Shown: positions 33,338 through 42,494, counted from the first letter of the stretch. The stretch: DNA of 64,000 nt from Leptotrichia wadei (GCF_007990445.1 NZ_AP019841.1:62001-126000); one strand, 5' to 3'. Made by a program: numbers and translations. Notes: a model not told the origin generated them from the letters alone.

Positions 33338-33357
33338 TTCAAATAATATAAATTCTT
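33236..33357 (+). ncRNA. Candidate omega RNA of the 32-kb tnpB element
   Basis: About 100 nt after tnpB fold as a GGGTAG/CTACCC hairpin and a terminal GC-rich hairpin ending at the element boundary (33337). The next ~20 nt would be the guide. Boundaries are inferred from TnpB biology. Confidence 0.5.
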
Positions 33358-33376
33358 TGAATGATGTAAAAAATTC

Positions 33377-33826
33377 TTGGTGTTATTAAATCCAAAAGAA
33401 TTTAGAGATGTTGATGATTTTTATAATTATTTGAAAAATACTGATTATGATTTGTTGTTAATCGAGCCTTCACATAGTGGAAAATATATGACAAAAGAAC
33501 AAATAGAATCATTGAAGAGAAAGAAAAATGGAGCTAAGAGAATAGTAATAGCATATTTTAGTATTGGAGAAGCTGGAGGATATAGAGATTTCTGGAAGCC
33601 TGAATGGAAAAATAAAGCTACAAGACCTAGTTGGATTGTGGGAGAAAATCCAAATTGGGCAGACGATTACATTGTAAAATATTGGAGTCCTGAATGGAGA
33701 AAAATCGTAAAAGATTATCAAAAACGATTAGATGATATGGGTGTAGATGGTTACATGCTTGATACAGTTGACACATACTATAATTTTGAAGTTAAATCGG
33801 AAAAAAGCGGAGAAATTATAAATTAA
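33377..33826 (+). pseudogene. 3' part of a GH114/TM1410-like glycosidase gene
   Basis: The fragment has 'LKNTDYDLLLIEPS', 'KRIVIAYFSIGEAGGYRDFW', 'PSWIVGENPNW', 'YIVKYWSPEWR' and 'MGVDGYMLDTVDTYY', the core of the TM1410/GH114 (endo-alpha-1,4-polygalactosaminidase-like) family. The barrel C-terminus is cut short after 'GEIIN'. A frame change is needed near 33385 ('NSWCY' to 'LLNPKEF'), so it is broken by a small deletion as well as by the element. The 5' part is at 31773. Confidence 0.75.
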
Positions 33827-33856
33827 TTATTTATTTAGTTAATAATTTTATAACAA

Positions 33857-33918
33857 AGAGAAAACCACCTTTTGATTAGGATTGCATGATATAGTGCAAC
33901 AGGTTTTCTCTTTTTTTG
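33857..33918 (+). terminator. Rho-independent terminator
   Basis: AGAGAAAACC and GGTTTTCTCT pair around a ~35-nt loop, followed by T7. Confidence 0.75.
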
Positions 33919-33968
33919 TTAAATAAGAAAAAGTAAATTTTAGTTTTTAGCAAAAGGAGAGGTTTAAA

Positions 33969-34547
33969 TTGGAATTAAGAAAAATAAAATCAATAAAACA
34001 AATTAGAAATATTTACAAATTATATCAAAATTCATTTCCAAAAGAGGAAAAAAAGTCATTTGGATTAATATTAATCGGAGTATTGAGAGGAAATTTTGAG
34101 GTCTTTTCAATCGAAAAGAAAAAAACTGATGAGAAAAATAGAGATTCGTATGAGTTTAAAGGTTTAGCAATTGCATTGAAACATGAGGACTTGGTTTTGC
34201 TAGATTATTTGGCGATAACTGAAGAAGCTAGAAGCTATGGATACGGCTCTAAAACGCTATCTTTTTTGAAGGAATATTACAAAAATTATCGTTTTTTTCT
34301 TGAGATTGAAAATGCTGAGGATGAAAATGCTGAAAATTATGAAGAGCGTCAAAGTCGAAAGAAATTTTATTTGAAAAATGGATTTTCGCCATTTCCTTTC
34401 AATGTTGACTTATTTGGAATTGAGATGGAAATTTTAGGATACAATTGTTCTTGCGAATTTTCAGAATATCTTGAACTTTACAAAAATCAATTTGGTGGAA
34501 TTATGAAAAAGAAAATTTCAGAAAATATTTTTTTAGTGGAAAAATAA
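33969..34547 (+). CDS. GNAT-family acetyltransferase
   Basis: The start is TTG with GGAGAGG upstream. The GNAT core is readable: 'EFKGLAIALKHEDLVLLDYLAI' (beta4), then 'EEARSYGYGSKTLSFLKEYY' (the acetyl-CoA P-loop, R-x-x-G-x-G). 'RFFLEIENAE' and 'RKKFYLKNGFSPF' complete the fold. Length 192 aa. The substrate is unknown. It is similar in layout to stand-alone GNATs of Firmicutes and Fusobacteria. Confidence 0.82.
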   Translation: MELRKIKSIKQIRNIYKLYQNSFPKEEKKSFGLILIGVLRGNFEVFSIEKKKTDEKNRDSYEFKGLAIALKHEDLVLLDYLAITEEARSYGYGSKTLSFLKEYYKNYRFFLEIENAEDENAENYEERQSRKKFYLKNGFSPFPFNVDLFGIEMEILGYNCSCEFSEYLELYKNQFGGIMKKKISENIFLVEK

Positions 34548-34678
34548 TTAAAAATTGTTGTATTATCGAAATATTTGTATAACAAATATGGTATAATAGT
34601 TAAAGTAATTTTATGAAAAGTGATTGACAAATAGTTGTGATCTTGATAAGATTTTTGATTTTAGAAAAGGAGGGAGCT

Positions 34679-35050
34679 ATGAAATTTGAAATTAAATGGA
34701 AAAGAGCTTATGAAAAAATTGGAGAAGCGGATGGTTTTAGAATATTGGTCGATAAATTATGGCCTAGAGGGTTAAAAAAGGAAGATGCAAAAATTGATTA
34801 TTGGGCAAAAATTATTACGCCATCAAAGGAATTGAGACAAAATTATCATAAAGGAATTATCAATTTTGAAAATTTTTCTGAAAAATATAGAAAAGAATTG
34901 GAAGAAAATTCGGATTTTGAGGAATTTGAGGGTATAATAGTGGAAGAGTTGAAAAAGGGAAATGTGACAATGGTTTATGCGAGTAGAACTCCAGAATTGA
35001 GCCATATTCCTGTATTAAAGGAATTTATTGAGGAAAAGTTGGGAAAATAG
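34679..35050 (+). CDS. DUF488-family protein
   Basis: ATG 34679 has AGGAGG upstream, and an upstream in-frame ATG at 34637 lacks a site. 'FRILVDKLWPRGLKKEDAKIDYWAK', 'ITPSKELRQNYH' and 'VTMVYASRTPELSHIPVLKEFI' are diagnostic of DUF488 (YeaO-like). The biochemical function of the family is unknown. Length 123 aa. It lies just before cbiL without clear linkage. Confidence 0.88.
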   Translation: MKFEIKWKRAYEKIGEADGFRILVDKLWPRGLKKEDAKIDYWAKIITPSKELRQNYHKGIINFENFSEKYRKELEENSDFEEFEGIIVEELKKGNVTMVYASRTPELSHIPVLKEFIEEKLGK

Positions 35051-35174
35051 TCGAAATTTAAAAAGTATTTTGAGTGATGCATAGAAAAAGTTTGAAAATA
35101 AAGAAGTTAAATAAAAAAATGAGTAAATTTTTTAGTAAGATAAATAGGAGAATAAAAAGAAAGGAAAGTGAAAT

Positions 35175-35900
35175 ATGAAAAAAGGTAAATTTTATGGTAT
35201 TGGAGTTGGAGTGGGAGATCCTGAAAATATAACGGTTAAAGCGACGAAAAAATTGCACGAAGTGGATGTAATTGTATTGCCTGAGGCGAAAAGTGGAGAA
35301 GGAAGCACGGCTTTTAATATTGTAAAAGAGTATTTGAAACCTGGTGTAGAGCAAATGTTTTTGGAGTTTCCGATGATAAAAGATGTGGAAGCAAGAAAAA
35401 TTTTTAGAAAAAATAATGCTGATAAAATAAGTGAGGAACTTGAAAAAGGGAAAAATGTGGCATTTTTGACAATTGGAGATCCGATGACTTATAGCACATA
35501 TACTTATGTTTTGGAGCATATTGCAGATGATGTTGAAGTGGAAACTATTGCTGGAATAACTTCGTTTAATAGCATTGCAGCTAGACTGAATGTGCCTTTG
35601 ATGATTGGCGATGAAGATTTGAAATTGGTGTCTGTCAATCGAAAAACTGATATTTATAAGGAAATTGAAAATAATGATAATTTAGTTTTGATGAAAATAA
35701 GCAGAAATTTTGAGAAAATTAAAAAGGCAATAATTGAAACAGGAAATAAAGAAAATGCTGTAATTGTTTCAGATTGCGGAAAAGAAAATGAAGTTGTTTA
35801 TTGGGATATTGAGAGTGTGGAGGAAGTTCCTTATTTTTCGACGATGATATTGAAGAAGAAAGGAGTTAAGGAGTGGAAGAGATTTCTAAAAACACTTTAA
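35175..35900 (+). CDS. cbiL: Cobalt-factor II C20-methyltransferase
   Basis: CbiL adds the C20 methyl group to cobalt-factor II with SAM. The N-terminal 'KFYGIGVGVGDPENITVKA' is the SAM-binding loop. 'FLTIGDPMTYSTYTYVLEHI' and 'TIAGITSFNSIAARLNVPL' are typical of CbiL/CobI. Length 241 aa. The ribosome site AAAGGA precedes the ATG. The gene is about 6 kb from the riboswitch-controlled cluster and has no riboswitch of its own that I can see. Confidence 0.94.
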   Translation: MKKGKFYGIGVGVGDPENITVKATKKLHEVDVIVLPEAKSGEGSTAFNIVKEYLKPGVEQMFLEFPMIKDVEARKIFRKNNADKISEELEKGKNVAFLTIGDPMTYSTYTYVLEHIADDVEVETIAGITSFNSIAARLNVPLMIGDEDLKLVSVNRKTDIYKEIENNDNLVLMKISRNFEKIKKAIIETGNKENAVIVSDCGKENEVVYWDIESVEEVPYFSTMILKKKGVKEWKRFLKTL

Positions 35901-36778
35901 GGAAAATAAAAATAGCAAAGTTTATAATTCTTCAAATTTTATTTTTTGCATTTTATTTTTGGGTTGGAAAATATGATTGGGATTACGGCTTTGATTTACC
36001 ATATCGTATAGTTTTTGAAGGAATCTCTTCGGTAGTAGCAGGCGTATTTTTTGGTTTAATATTTTATTTATTAGGAAAAAGTAAAGAATATGAAAATGAT
36101 AAAATTTTGAAATTGCCAATATTTTTTATAATTTTATCAGTAGTATTATTATTTAGAATAGATATTATTGGAGTTATAAAATTATGTTTTTTCAACGGAT
36201 TATTCATTTTAGGAATATTTAGAAGTAAAATAAAGATTAGAAGTTATTTATTTAAAGTTTCTAAAATTATATTATGGTTTATTGTAATGTATTTTTTAAT
36301 TCCTATTCTTTCAATTATTTTTTCAATCTTCTTTGCAATCTTTTTTTTAATAATAGAAAGTATTTTGAGAATTGAGGGAAGTTTTGGTCAATACAGAATT
36401 TTAGTTCCATTTTTTCTTATCAATGTATTTTTCGGACTTTTTATAAAAAAATATTTTGATAAAGAAGAAATTGAAGTTGTAAGAATATTGACAATAACAG
36501 GCTGTCTAATAATTATGGGAATATTTGTTTTTATGGGCTTTAACTGGTACAAAGAAGATTATCACGCAATAATTTATACTTTTCCGTATAAAGTTTTGAT
36601 GTATTTAGAAGAAGGTGAGAACAGCGTTGAAAAATTTGGAATTATAAAGACGTTAGAGTCGAGGTATTTTGTTTATGCGATGGTTGTTAATATGGGATTT
36701 TATTTGGGAACTTTGAAAATAAATAATAAAGATAAAAGGAGAAATTGTGTTAAAAACCAGATTGATGGAGATATTTAA
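35873..36778 (+). CDS. Hypothetical multi-pass membrane protein
   Basis: A 301-aa protein with about eight hydrophobic segments separated by short basic loops. It starts at GTG, overlapping the end of cbiL by 28 bp, with AAGGAG close by, so it is probably translated with cbiL. I do not recognise a family. The last part contains 'MVVNMGFYLGTLK' and a charged tail. A role in cobalamin metabolism is suggested only by position. Confidence 0.7.
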   Translation: MEEISKNTLRKIKIAKFIILQILFFAFYFWVGKYDWDYGFDLPYRIVFEGISSVVAGVFFGLIFYLLGKSKEYENDKILKLPIFFIILSVVLLFRIDIIGVIKLCFFNGLFILGIFRSKIKIRSYLFKVSKIILWFIVMYFLIPILSIIFSIFFAIFFLIIESILRIEGSFGQYRILVPFFLINVFFGLFIKKYFDKEEIEVVRILTITGCLIIMGIFVFMGFNWYKEDYHAIIYTFPYKVLMYLEEGENSVEKFGIIKTLESRYFVYAMVVNMGFYLGTLKINNKDKRRNCVKNQIDGDI

Positions 36779-36824
36779 TAAGAAGTAGTTAAAATTGAAA
36801 AACTGAAAGAAAGAAGGAATTATT

Positions 36825-37508
36825 ATGAAAAAAATTTTATTTATTTTGTCATTTATAGTGGCAATTCAAGGAATGGCAGAAACGATTGTAAAAGGGACTT
36901 ATGATACAAAAAAGAAGAGATATGTAGAATTGAGTCAAGATTTTGTTAAAGAAATTAAATTAGATTATGTATTGCCAAGTGATAAAAAAGATTTGGTGAC
37001 TTACAAAACTGAAAATTTTGATATTGTAGTAAGAAAAAGTGATTTATTGGAATTGTATAATAAGAATAGAGATAAAAAAGAAAATAATATAAAAAATAGT
37101 ATTTCGGATAAAGATAAAAAATTGGATTATGTTCGTAATTATATTGCTGAATTAGTGGAAAACGATAGAGCGACTATTTATGAAAGAAAAACAAAAAAAG
37201 AAATAAAAAATATTGTAAAGATAAAATATAATAACAATACTTATTATGATGCGGGAAGAGGTTCAAATTACGATGGTTATAAATTTTATACAGACAAAAG
37301 TTTGTCGCAAGAAATTATGAAATTTGATATTATAACACAATTTGGAGTTGCACTTCATAGCAGTTTGGGAGATAATCCGTATAATAGGGAATTGACAGAA
37401 AAGGAAAAAGAATATAGAGAAAAAAATGGAAATCATTTTGAAGAATTAAAGGAATTATATAAGAAAGCGGTTCAAAATCCGAATGTGGAACAAAAAATTA
37501 GTTATTAG
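36825..37508 (+). CDS. Hypothetical secreted protein
   Basis: A signal peptide ('MKKILFILSFIVAIQGMA') precedes a Lys-, Asp- and Tyr-rich mature protein of about 210 residues that I do not recognise. 'GRGSNYDGYKFYTDKSLSQE' is the most distinctive stretch. The ribosome site AAGGAA is well placed. It is probably periplasmic. Confidence 0.68.
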   Translation: MKKILFILSFIVAIQGMAETIVKGTYDTKKKRYVELSQDFVKEIKLDYVLPSDKKDLVTYKTENFDIVVRKSDLLELYNKNRDKKENNIKNSISDKDKKLDYVRNYIAELVENDRATIYERKTKKEIKNIVKIKYNNNTYYDAGRGSNYDGYKFYTDKSLSQEIMKFDIITQFGVALHSSLGDNPYNRELTEKEKEYREKNGNHFEELKELYKKAVQNPNVEQKISY

Positions 37509-37568
37509 TAAAAAATATTTGATAAGTTATTTTTGAAATTAATATAAATGGGGGAAAAATGAGTAAAA

Positions 37569-37826
37569 TTGAAAAAGGAATTGGGAGTAATATGGGAAAA
37601 AACTTTTAAAAGAATTGTCAAAAAATTGACAAAAGAGTATGAAAAAGGCTTTTCGAGATCTAATTTACAAAATATGAGGCAATTTTATTTGAAGTATCCA
37701 ATTTGCCAGACAGTGTCTGGAAAATTGAGTTGGTCCCATTATTGTGAGATTCTGAGTATATCCGATGATAAAGAAAGAGCATTTTATGAGAGAATAATAA
37801 TTTATGCTTTGATGAAAAGCAAATAA
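37569..37826 (+). pseudogene. DUF1016 (YhcG-like) N-domain fragment
   Basis: 'LTKEYEKGFSRSNLQNMRQFYLKYPICQTVSGKLSWSHYCEILSISDDKERAFYE' (here in two halves) is the core of the DUF1016 N-terminal domain found in YhcG-type putative nucleases. The usual upstream helix and the entire C-terminal PD-(D/E)XK nuclease domain are missing. The frame ends soon after 'IIYALMKSK', so this is a remnant of about 85 residues. Confidence 0.7.
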
Positions 37827-37841
37827 TAGGAAAAGAGAAAA

Positions 37842-38510
37842 ATGTTAGAAATAAAAAGAAAAGTTTACGATGATAAGGATTGGTATGAAGAATATATTCA
37901 AGTTTTAAAGGATGGAAAAGAAATCCATTATGGTGAAAGTTTTGAATTGCCAAAATATGAAAATGGAAATTATATATTTTATTTAAATTATGGAAACATA
38001 GAGTATTACAAATTTTTTAAAATTTATTTGAAAAAATGGAAAGATAAAATTTATTTTATTCCGAAATATAATTTTTGTGATGATAAGGTTTATGGATATT
38101 CACCGTTGGAATTTTTAGAGAATGATATAAAAGGAATTTTAGAGAATAAGGAAGAAATTAGTAAAATCAAGAAATTGACAATAAAGGATATTTTGTGTGA
38201 ATGGGCATGTAATAGTCAGTTTAGAGAATTTTGCAATAGTTTTGAAGATTATCAGAAAAAATTGGTTAATGAAATTTATTTTGTGGATAACGAGATAATT
38301 AATAACGACATTTCAGGAAAATTTGAAAAGATTTTTGGAATGAAAAACAAAAAAATAGAAAAAATAAATGTTGAAGAAGTTGAAAAATTTGATAAAATAT
38401 CCGTTTATCTTGAAAATGGGAAAGTTTGGGAAGCGTTTTTTAAGAAAAATGAAAAAATATATTTGAATACAGAAATATCAGTAAGTTTTCAAATAAATGA
38501 AATATTATAA
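37842..38510 (+). CDS. Hypothetical protein, 222 aa
   Basis: Not recognised. A soluble protein rich in Lys, Glu, Asn, Phe and Tyr, without a signal peptide. It begins at ATG with AAAAGAG upstream and lies 15 bp after the DUF1016 fragment. A short 14-bp overlap with an upstream extension of cbiF is not meaningful, because cbiF starts later. Confidence 0.65.
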   Translation: MLEIKRKVYDDKDWYEEYIQVLKDGKEIHYGESFELPKYENGNYIFYLNYGNIEYYKFFKIYLKKWKDKIYFIPKYNFCDDKVYGYSPLEFLENDIKGILENKEEISKIKKLTIKDILCEWACNSQFREFCNSFEDYQKKLVNEIYFVDNEIINNDISGKFEKIFGMKNKKIEKINVEEVEKFDKISVYLENGKVWEAFFKKNEKIYLNTEISVSFQINEIL

Positions 38511-38544
38511 AATAAAAAAATATAAAAAAGAAAGAGGTAATTTT

Positions 38545-39306
38545 ATGAAAAAAGTATACTTCATAGGAGCAGGGCCTGGAGATCCTGAATTAATAACAGT
38601 AAAAGGACAAAGAATTGTAAAGGAAGCAGATGTCATAATTTATGCGGGTTCGCTTGTGCCAAGAGAAGTTATTGAATGTCATAAAGAAGGAGCGGAAGTT
38701 TATAATTCTGCTACAATGAATTTAGATGAAGTGATGGAAGTTACAATAAAAGCTCAGAAAAATGGGAAATTGGTTGCAAGAGTTCATACTGGGGATCCAA
38801 GTATTTTTGGAGCAATAAGGGAACAAATGGATATTTTGGATGAATATGGAATCGAGTATGAAGTCGTGCCAGGAGTGAGTTCATTTGTAGCTGCTGCTGC
38901 CGCAATAAAAAAAGAGTTCACATTGCCTGATGTGAGTCAAACAATAATTTGTACAAGACTGGAAGGAAGAACACCTGTTCCTGAAACAGAAAGTCTAGAA
39001 AGCCTAGCTTCACACAAATGCTCAATGGCAATATTTTTGTCTGTACAAATGATTGATGAAGTTGTGAAAAGACTATTAAAACATTACGAGAAAACAACTC
39101 CAATTGCAATTGTCCAAAGAGCTACTTGGGATGATCAAAAAATTATTATGGGAACATTGGAAAACATTGCTCAAAAAGTGAAAGATGAAAAAATTACGAA
39201 AACTGCACAAATTTTAGTTGGAAACTTTATGGGGGATGAATATTCTAAATCTAAACTTTATGATAAGACATTTTCGCATGAGTTTAGAAGAGGGATTAAA
39301 GAATAA
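38545..39306 (+). CDS. cbiF: Cobalt-precorrin-4 C11-methyltransferase
   Basis: CbiF adds the C11 methyl group. 'VYFIGAGPGDPELITVKGQRI' binds SAM, and 'IIYAGSLVP', 'RVHTGDPSIFGAIREQMD', 'VVPGVSSFVAAAAA' and 'SVQMIDEVVKRLL' are all conserved. ATG 38545 with AGAGGT upstream is chosen over an in-frame ATG at 38497. Length 253 aa, as in the family. Confidence 0.96.
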   Translation: MKKVYFIGAGPGDPELITVKGQRIVKEADVIIYAGSLVPREVIECHKEGAEVYNSATMNLDEVMEVTIKAQKNGKLVARVHTGDPSIFGAIREQMDILDEYGIEYEVVPGVSSFVAAAAAIKKEFTLPDVSQTIICTRLEGRTPVPETESLESLASHKCSMAIFLSVQMIDEVVKRLLKHYEKTTPIAIVQRATWDDQKIIMGTLENIAQKVKDEKITKTAQILVGNFMGDEYSKSKLYDKTFSHEFRRGIKE

Positions 39307-39349
39307 AATTATAAAAATTTTAGAACAAAAAAAAGAAGGAGAATTTTAA

Positions 39350-39973
39350 ATGAAAAAAATATTAGTGATTATGTTATTTGCACTTTCGTTGCAAATTTTT
39401 GGACAAGGTTATGAAGTGACGAAAGGGAAAAATGTTACATTGTCTGCAGAACAGATTGAGATGGAAAATAAAAAGATTGAAGAAAAGATAAAGTATTATA
39501 TAAATAGAGGTTTTAAAGAGTACTTATCAACATTTTCAGAAGCAGAAAATGCTATGAAAAATCAAAAAAATAATAAATCAGAAGATATTTATCTTTATAA
39601 AACTTTCTTAGAAGTTTATTCACAGATGTTTGATCTTATGGCTGAAAATACTAAAATAGAAGTAAAAAGTATAAAGTATTTATTAAATTCAAAAGCAATT
39701 GTAAAATGTGAAATAAAAATACCTTCATTTGATAAATTGGACAATTTAAGTGAAGAGGAAATTCAAAAAAGTTTGGTGGAGAAATATAATGCTGATAAAT
39801 TAAAAAATATGAATGAAAAGGAAATAGCCGCAGAATTTTTGATGTATATGATAGATTCAATGAAAAAAGAATTTAAAGAAAATCCATCTTATGAAATTAC
39901 TAAAAAAGATATTACTTTTGAAAAAAAAGGAAATGATTGGAAATCAAAGGAATATGAGGAAATGTTTAAATAA
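39350..39973 (+). CDS. Secreted protein of a three-member paralogous family
   Basis: A signal peptide ('MKKILVIMLFALSLQIFG') is followed by a helix-rich domain with 'VKSIKYLLNSKAIVKCEIKIPSFDKL' and a late 'KKGNDWKSKEYEE'. The two genes at 46229 and 46999 share this plan: signal peptide, a region of ~100 residues, then 'V..VVYDIK...D'-like strands and a final 'GKWE'-type segment. The family may belong to DUF5105-like or NTF2-like lipoprotein relatives, but I cannot name it. It is probably periplasmic. Confidence 0.68.
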   Translation: MKKILVIMLFALSLQIFGQGYEVTKGKNVTLSAEQIEMENKKIEEKIKYYINRGFKEYLSTFSEAENAMKNQKNNKSEDIYLYKTFLEVYSQMFDLMAENTKIEVKSIKYLLNSKAIVKCEIKIPSFDKLDNLSEEEIQKSLVEKYNADKLKNMNEKEIAAEFLMYMIDSMKKEFKENPSYEITKKDITFEKKGNDWKSKEYEEMFK

Positions 39974-40062
39974 AATAATATTAAAATGATGTATTTATAA
40001 AAAAATAACATAATTAGAAAACTAAATGAAAATTTCAAAAAGTTTAATAATTATGTTTTTTT

Positions 40063-40262
40063 TTATGCTCTATTATCAAAATATCTTTGCCACATTTGCA
40101 ATTTCAATCGTGAAATCGGACCTACAAGCAATAATTGTAACGGCAAAGCAGCTATAAAGTTCATTCCCCAAGCTGTAAAATATGCACTTACGATATTTTC
40201 TGGCAATTCAGGACGCATTAACAGACCGAAAACTGACATAAAAGTCACTATTCCAGTAACCA
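40063..40262 (-). pseudogene. DUF2798 membrane protein, 5' end lost to an insertion element
   Basis: On the minus strand 'TFMSVFGLLMRPELPENIVSAYF' and 'WGMNFIAALPLQLLLVGPISRLK' match the two-helix DUF2798 family. The open frame extends back to the element boundary ('LVTGIV...'). Fusing across the element leads to an in-frame stop, so the first ~20 residues are missing. An internal ATG at 40248 could allow a shortened product. Confidence 0.6.
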
Positions 40263-40269
40263 GTGAACT

Positions 40270-40375
40270 ACTCCCGCTTTTAGAAGCGGGAGCTTCTTGG
40301 GAAGTACCTGCTTTTGCTAGCCAAATATATTTACCAAGCTCTTCGGACAGTTCCTGCCCTGTTTTTTTTATTTTT
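40270..40375 (-). ncRNA. Candidate omega RNA of the 41-kb tnpB element
   Basis: On the minus strand a CAGGGCAGGAACTGTCC-type hairpin is followed by 'GAAGAGCTTGG...' and the terminal GCTCCCGCTTC/GAAGCGGGAG hairpin. Same layout as at 33236. Confidence 0.5.
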
Positions 40376-41473
40376 CTAATATTCCATTATTTCTTTTCCA
40401 ACATTTCTTATATTCAATGCAGCATTGTAATCTCTATCAATTTCAATTCCACAGCACTCACATTTATAACTTCTTTCTGATAATTCCAGTTTCTCTTTAA
40501 CATTTCCACATTTACTACAAGTTTTCGACGATGGAAACCACTTATCTATCTTCAAAAATTGCTTTCCTAAAAACATCAACTTGTACTCAAGCATCCTCAA
40601 AAACATTCCCCATCCATTATCTCCTACACTTTTCCCAAAATTTAATGCCTGATTCATCCCTTTCATATTCAAATCCTCAACAACCACAGCATTATAATCT
40701 TCAGACAATTTTTTCGATAATTTATGCAAAAAATCTCTTCGGCAATTTTTGATATACTCATGCAATTTTGATATTTTCGCTTTTTGCTTATACCAATTTT
40801 TAGAAAATTTCACTTTTCTTGACAATGACTTTTGTAATTTTTTCAATTTTTTCTCCAATATCCTAAAATATTTTGGATAATCAGCTCTTTGGTTTTCAGA
40901 ACTGACAAATAATTCAGACATTGAAAAATCAAGTCCAATTACTTTATCATTACTTGGCATTTTTTGAATTTCTTTTTCAAATTCCGTCAAAATAGAAACA
41001 TAGTAATTTCCATTACTGTTTGTCAATGTTGCCGACTTTATCTTGTAATCCTTCGGTATTTCTCTATGATATTTTAATTTTATTCTTTTCAATTTTGGCA
41101 AAACCAAATATTTGTTTTCCTCAATTCGTATTGAATTATTCACACAATTTGTCGTGTAACTTTTAACACTTTTCTTTTTAGATTTGAACTTTGGAAACTT
41201 TGCTCTCTTTTGAAAGAAATTCGTAAACGATCGTTTTACATTCAATTGAGCATTTGAAAGTGCCAGACTGTCCACTTCTTTTAAAAATTGATTTTCACTT
41301 TTCAAACTGGCAGGTGTAATTATTTTATTTTTCCCAGTTTCTTCATAAAATTTATTCGCAGTATATAAAATCGTATTGTAAACAAAACGAACACATCCAA
41401 AAGTCTTGTTTATCAACAATTCTTGATCTTTATTTGGATAAATTCTGTATTTGAATGCTAAATTATATTTCAT
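40376..41473 (-). CDS. tnpB: TnpB RNA-guided nuclease
   Basis: A 365-aa TnpB closely related to the one at 32129. The catalytic Asp ('VIGLDFSMSE'), Glu ('VVVEDLNMKGM') and Asp ('DRDYNAALNI') are present, as is the zinc finger ('CSKCGN' and 'CECCG'). The start has AGGAGGTG upstream. The gene appears intact, so the window holds two functional-looking nucleases of one type. Confidence 0.93.
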   Translation of the reverse strand: MKYNLAFKYRIYPNKDQELLINKTFGCVRFVYNTILYTANKFYEETGKNKIITPASLKSENQFLKEVDSLALSNAQLNVKRSFTNFFQKRAKFPKFKSKKKSVKSYTTNCVNNSIRIEENKYLVLPKLKRIKLKYHREIPKDYKIKSATLTNSNGNYYVSILTEFEKEIQKMPSNDKVIGLDFSMSELFVSSENQRADYPKYFRILEKKLKKLQKSLSRKVKFSKNWYKQKAKISKLHEYIKNCRRDFLHKLSKKLSEDYNAVVVEDLNMKGMNQALNFGKSVGDNGWGMFLRMLEYKLMFLGKQFLKIDKWFPSSKTCSKCGNVKEKLELSERSYKCECCGIEIDRDYNAALNIRNVGKEIMEY

Positions 41474-41703
41474 AAATTACACCTCCTTTCGATTTTGAAT
41501 ATTATTTTTAATTATTTCTTTAGAGATTTTATCATAAGAGTATCCTTTTTTCAATTTTTTTTACAAAAAAAGCAATTCATCTCCCACTTATAGAAGTCGG
41601 AGACTTCTTGCTATCTTTTTGTTAAAATTTTCTAACACTATTCTAAATCAACATAACTATATGGTATAATATTTTATAAATAAAATAAAAAAAGGAGATA
41701 AAA

Positions 41704-42471
41704 GTGATTACAACATTATGTTATTTAGAAAAAGATGAAAAATATCTAATGCTACATAGAACTAAAAAGAAAAATGATATAAATAAAGGAAAATGGCTAG
41801 GAATTGGCGGAAAATTGGAAGCTGGGGAAACACCCGAAGAGTGCTTAAAAAGAGAAGTGCAAGAGGAAACTGGCTACAAATTGAATAGTTATGAATTTCG
41901 TGGACTTGTGATTTTTAATTACAACAATGATGAGCCATTATTTATGTATCTTTACACAAGTTCAGATTTTTCAGGAAATCAGCATGAATGTGACGAAGGC
42001 AACTTAAAATGGATTCCCAAAAAAGAAATTTTTGGTTTAAAATTGTGGGAAGGCGACAAAATATTTTTAGAATTATTGTTTAAAAATACGCCATTTTTTT
42101 ATTTGACTTTAAATTATGAAAACGACAATTTATTGAGCTCAAAATTAGAATTTAAAGAAAAATACAGCTGTTTTGAAGTTTTTGCTCCAGAAAATTATGT
42201 GGAAAAAATTGTGGAAAACTTACAAAAATACAACCTTTTGACAGAAGGATTTTATGCAGATGTTTATTCTACAATTGATGGAATTGGACATTGGAAAACT
42301 TTGGAAGGCGGAAATCCTTTTGACGGAGAAATTGGAAAATCCAGTGTTGCTAATGAGAAAATTATGAAATTTAGAGTGAAAAAAGAATTTTGTGAGTTAG
42401 CATATTATTTGATTAAGGAGGTTCATCCTTATGAAACGCCTGTGATTAATGTGTTTGAGATGGAAGTGTAG
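41704..42471 (+). CDS. Nudix hydrolase fused to a YqfO/NIF3-insert-like domain
   Basis: GTG start with AAGGAGAT upstream. Residues about 1-135 are a MutT-type Nudix domain with the box 'GGKLEAGETPEECLKREVQEETGY'-like signature (G-x5-E-x7-REUxEE), so it probably hydrolyses oxidised or other nucleoside triphosphates. Residues about 150-255 ('CFEVFAPENYVEKIVENL', 'GIGHWKTLEGGNPFDGEIGK' and 'VHPYETPVINVFEM') match the YqfO/CutA-like domain usually inserted in NIF3 proteins. The fusion is unusual, and the second domain may bind metal or regulate assembly. Confidence 0.85.
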   Translation: MITTLCYLEKDEKYLMLHRTKKKNDINKGKWLGIGGKLEAGETPEECLKREVQEETGYKLNSYEFRGLVIFNYNNDEPLFMYLYTSSDFSGNQHECDEGNLKWIPKKEIFGLKLWEGDKIFLELLFKNTPFFYLTLNYENDNLLSSKLEFKEKYSCFEVFAPENYVEKIVENLQKYNLLTEGFYADVYSTIDGIGHWKTLEGGNPFDGEIGKSSVANEKIMKFRVKKEFCELAYYLIKEVHPYETPVINVFEMEV

Positions 42472-42494
42472 AATTTTATGGACTAGGGGGATTT

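Larger units (their letters stand above)
40263..41620 (-). mobile_element. IS605-type tnpB element, minus strand, copy at 41 kb
   Basis: Read on the minus strand, the left end follows TTTAAC (41621-41626) with AAAAAGATAGCAAGAAGTC. The right end ends GTTCAC at 40263. The organisation is the same as the element at 31967-33337, with about 90% or more of residues identical in TnpB by eye. Confidence 0.85.
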
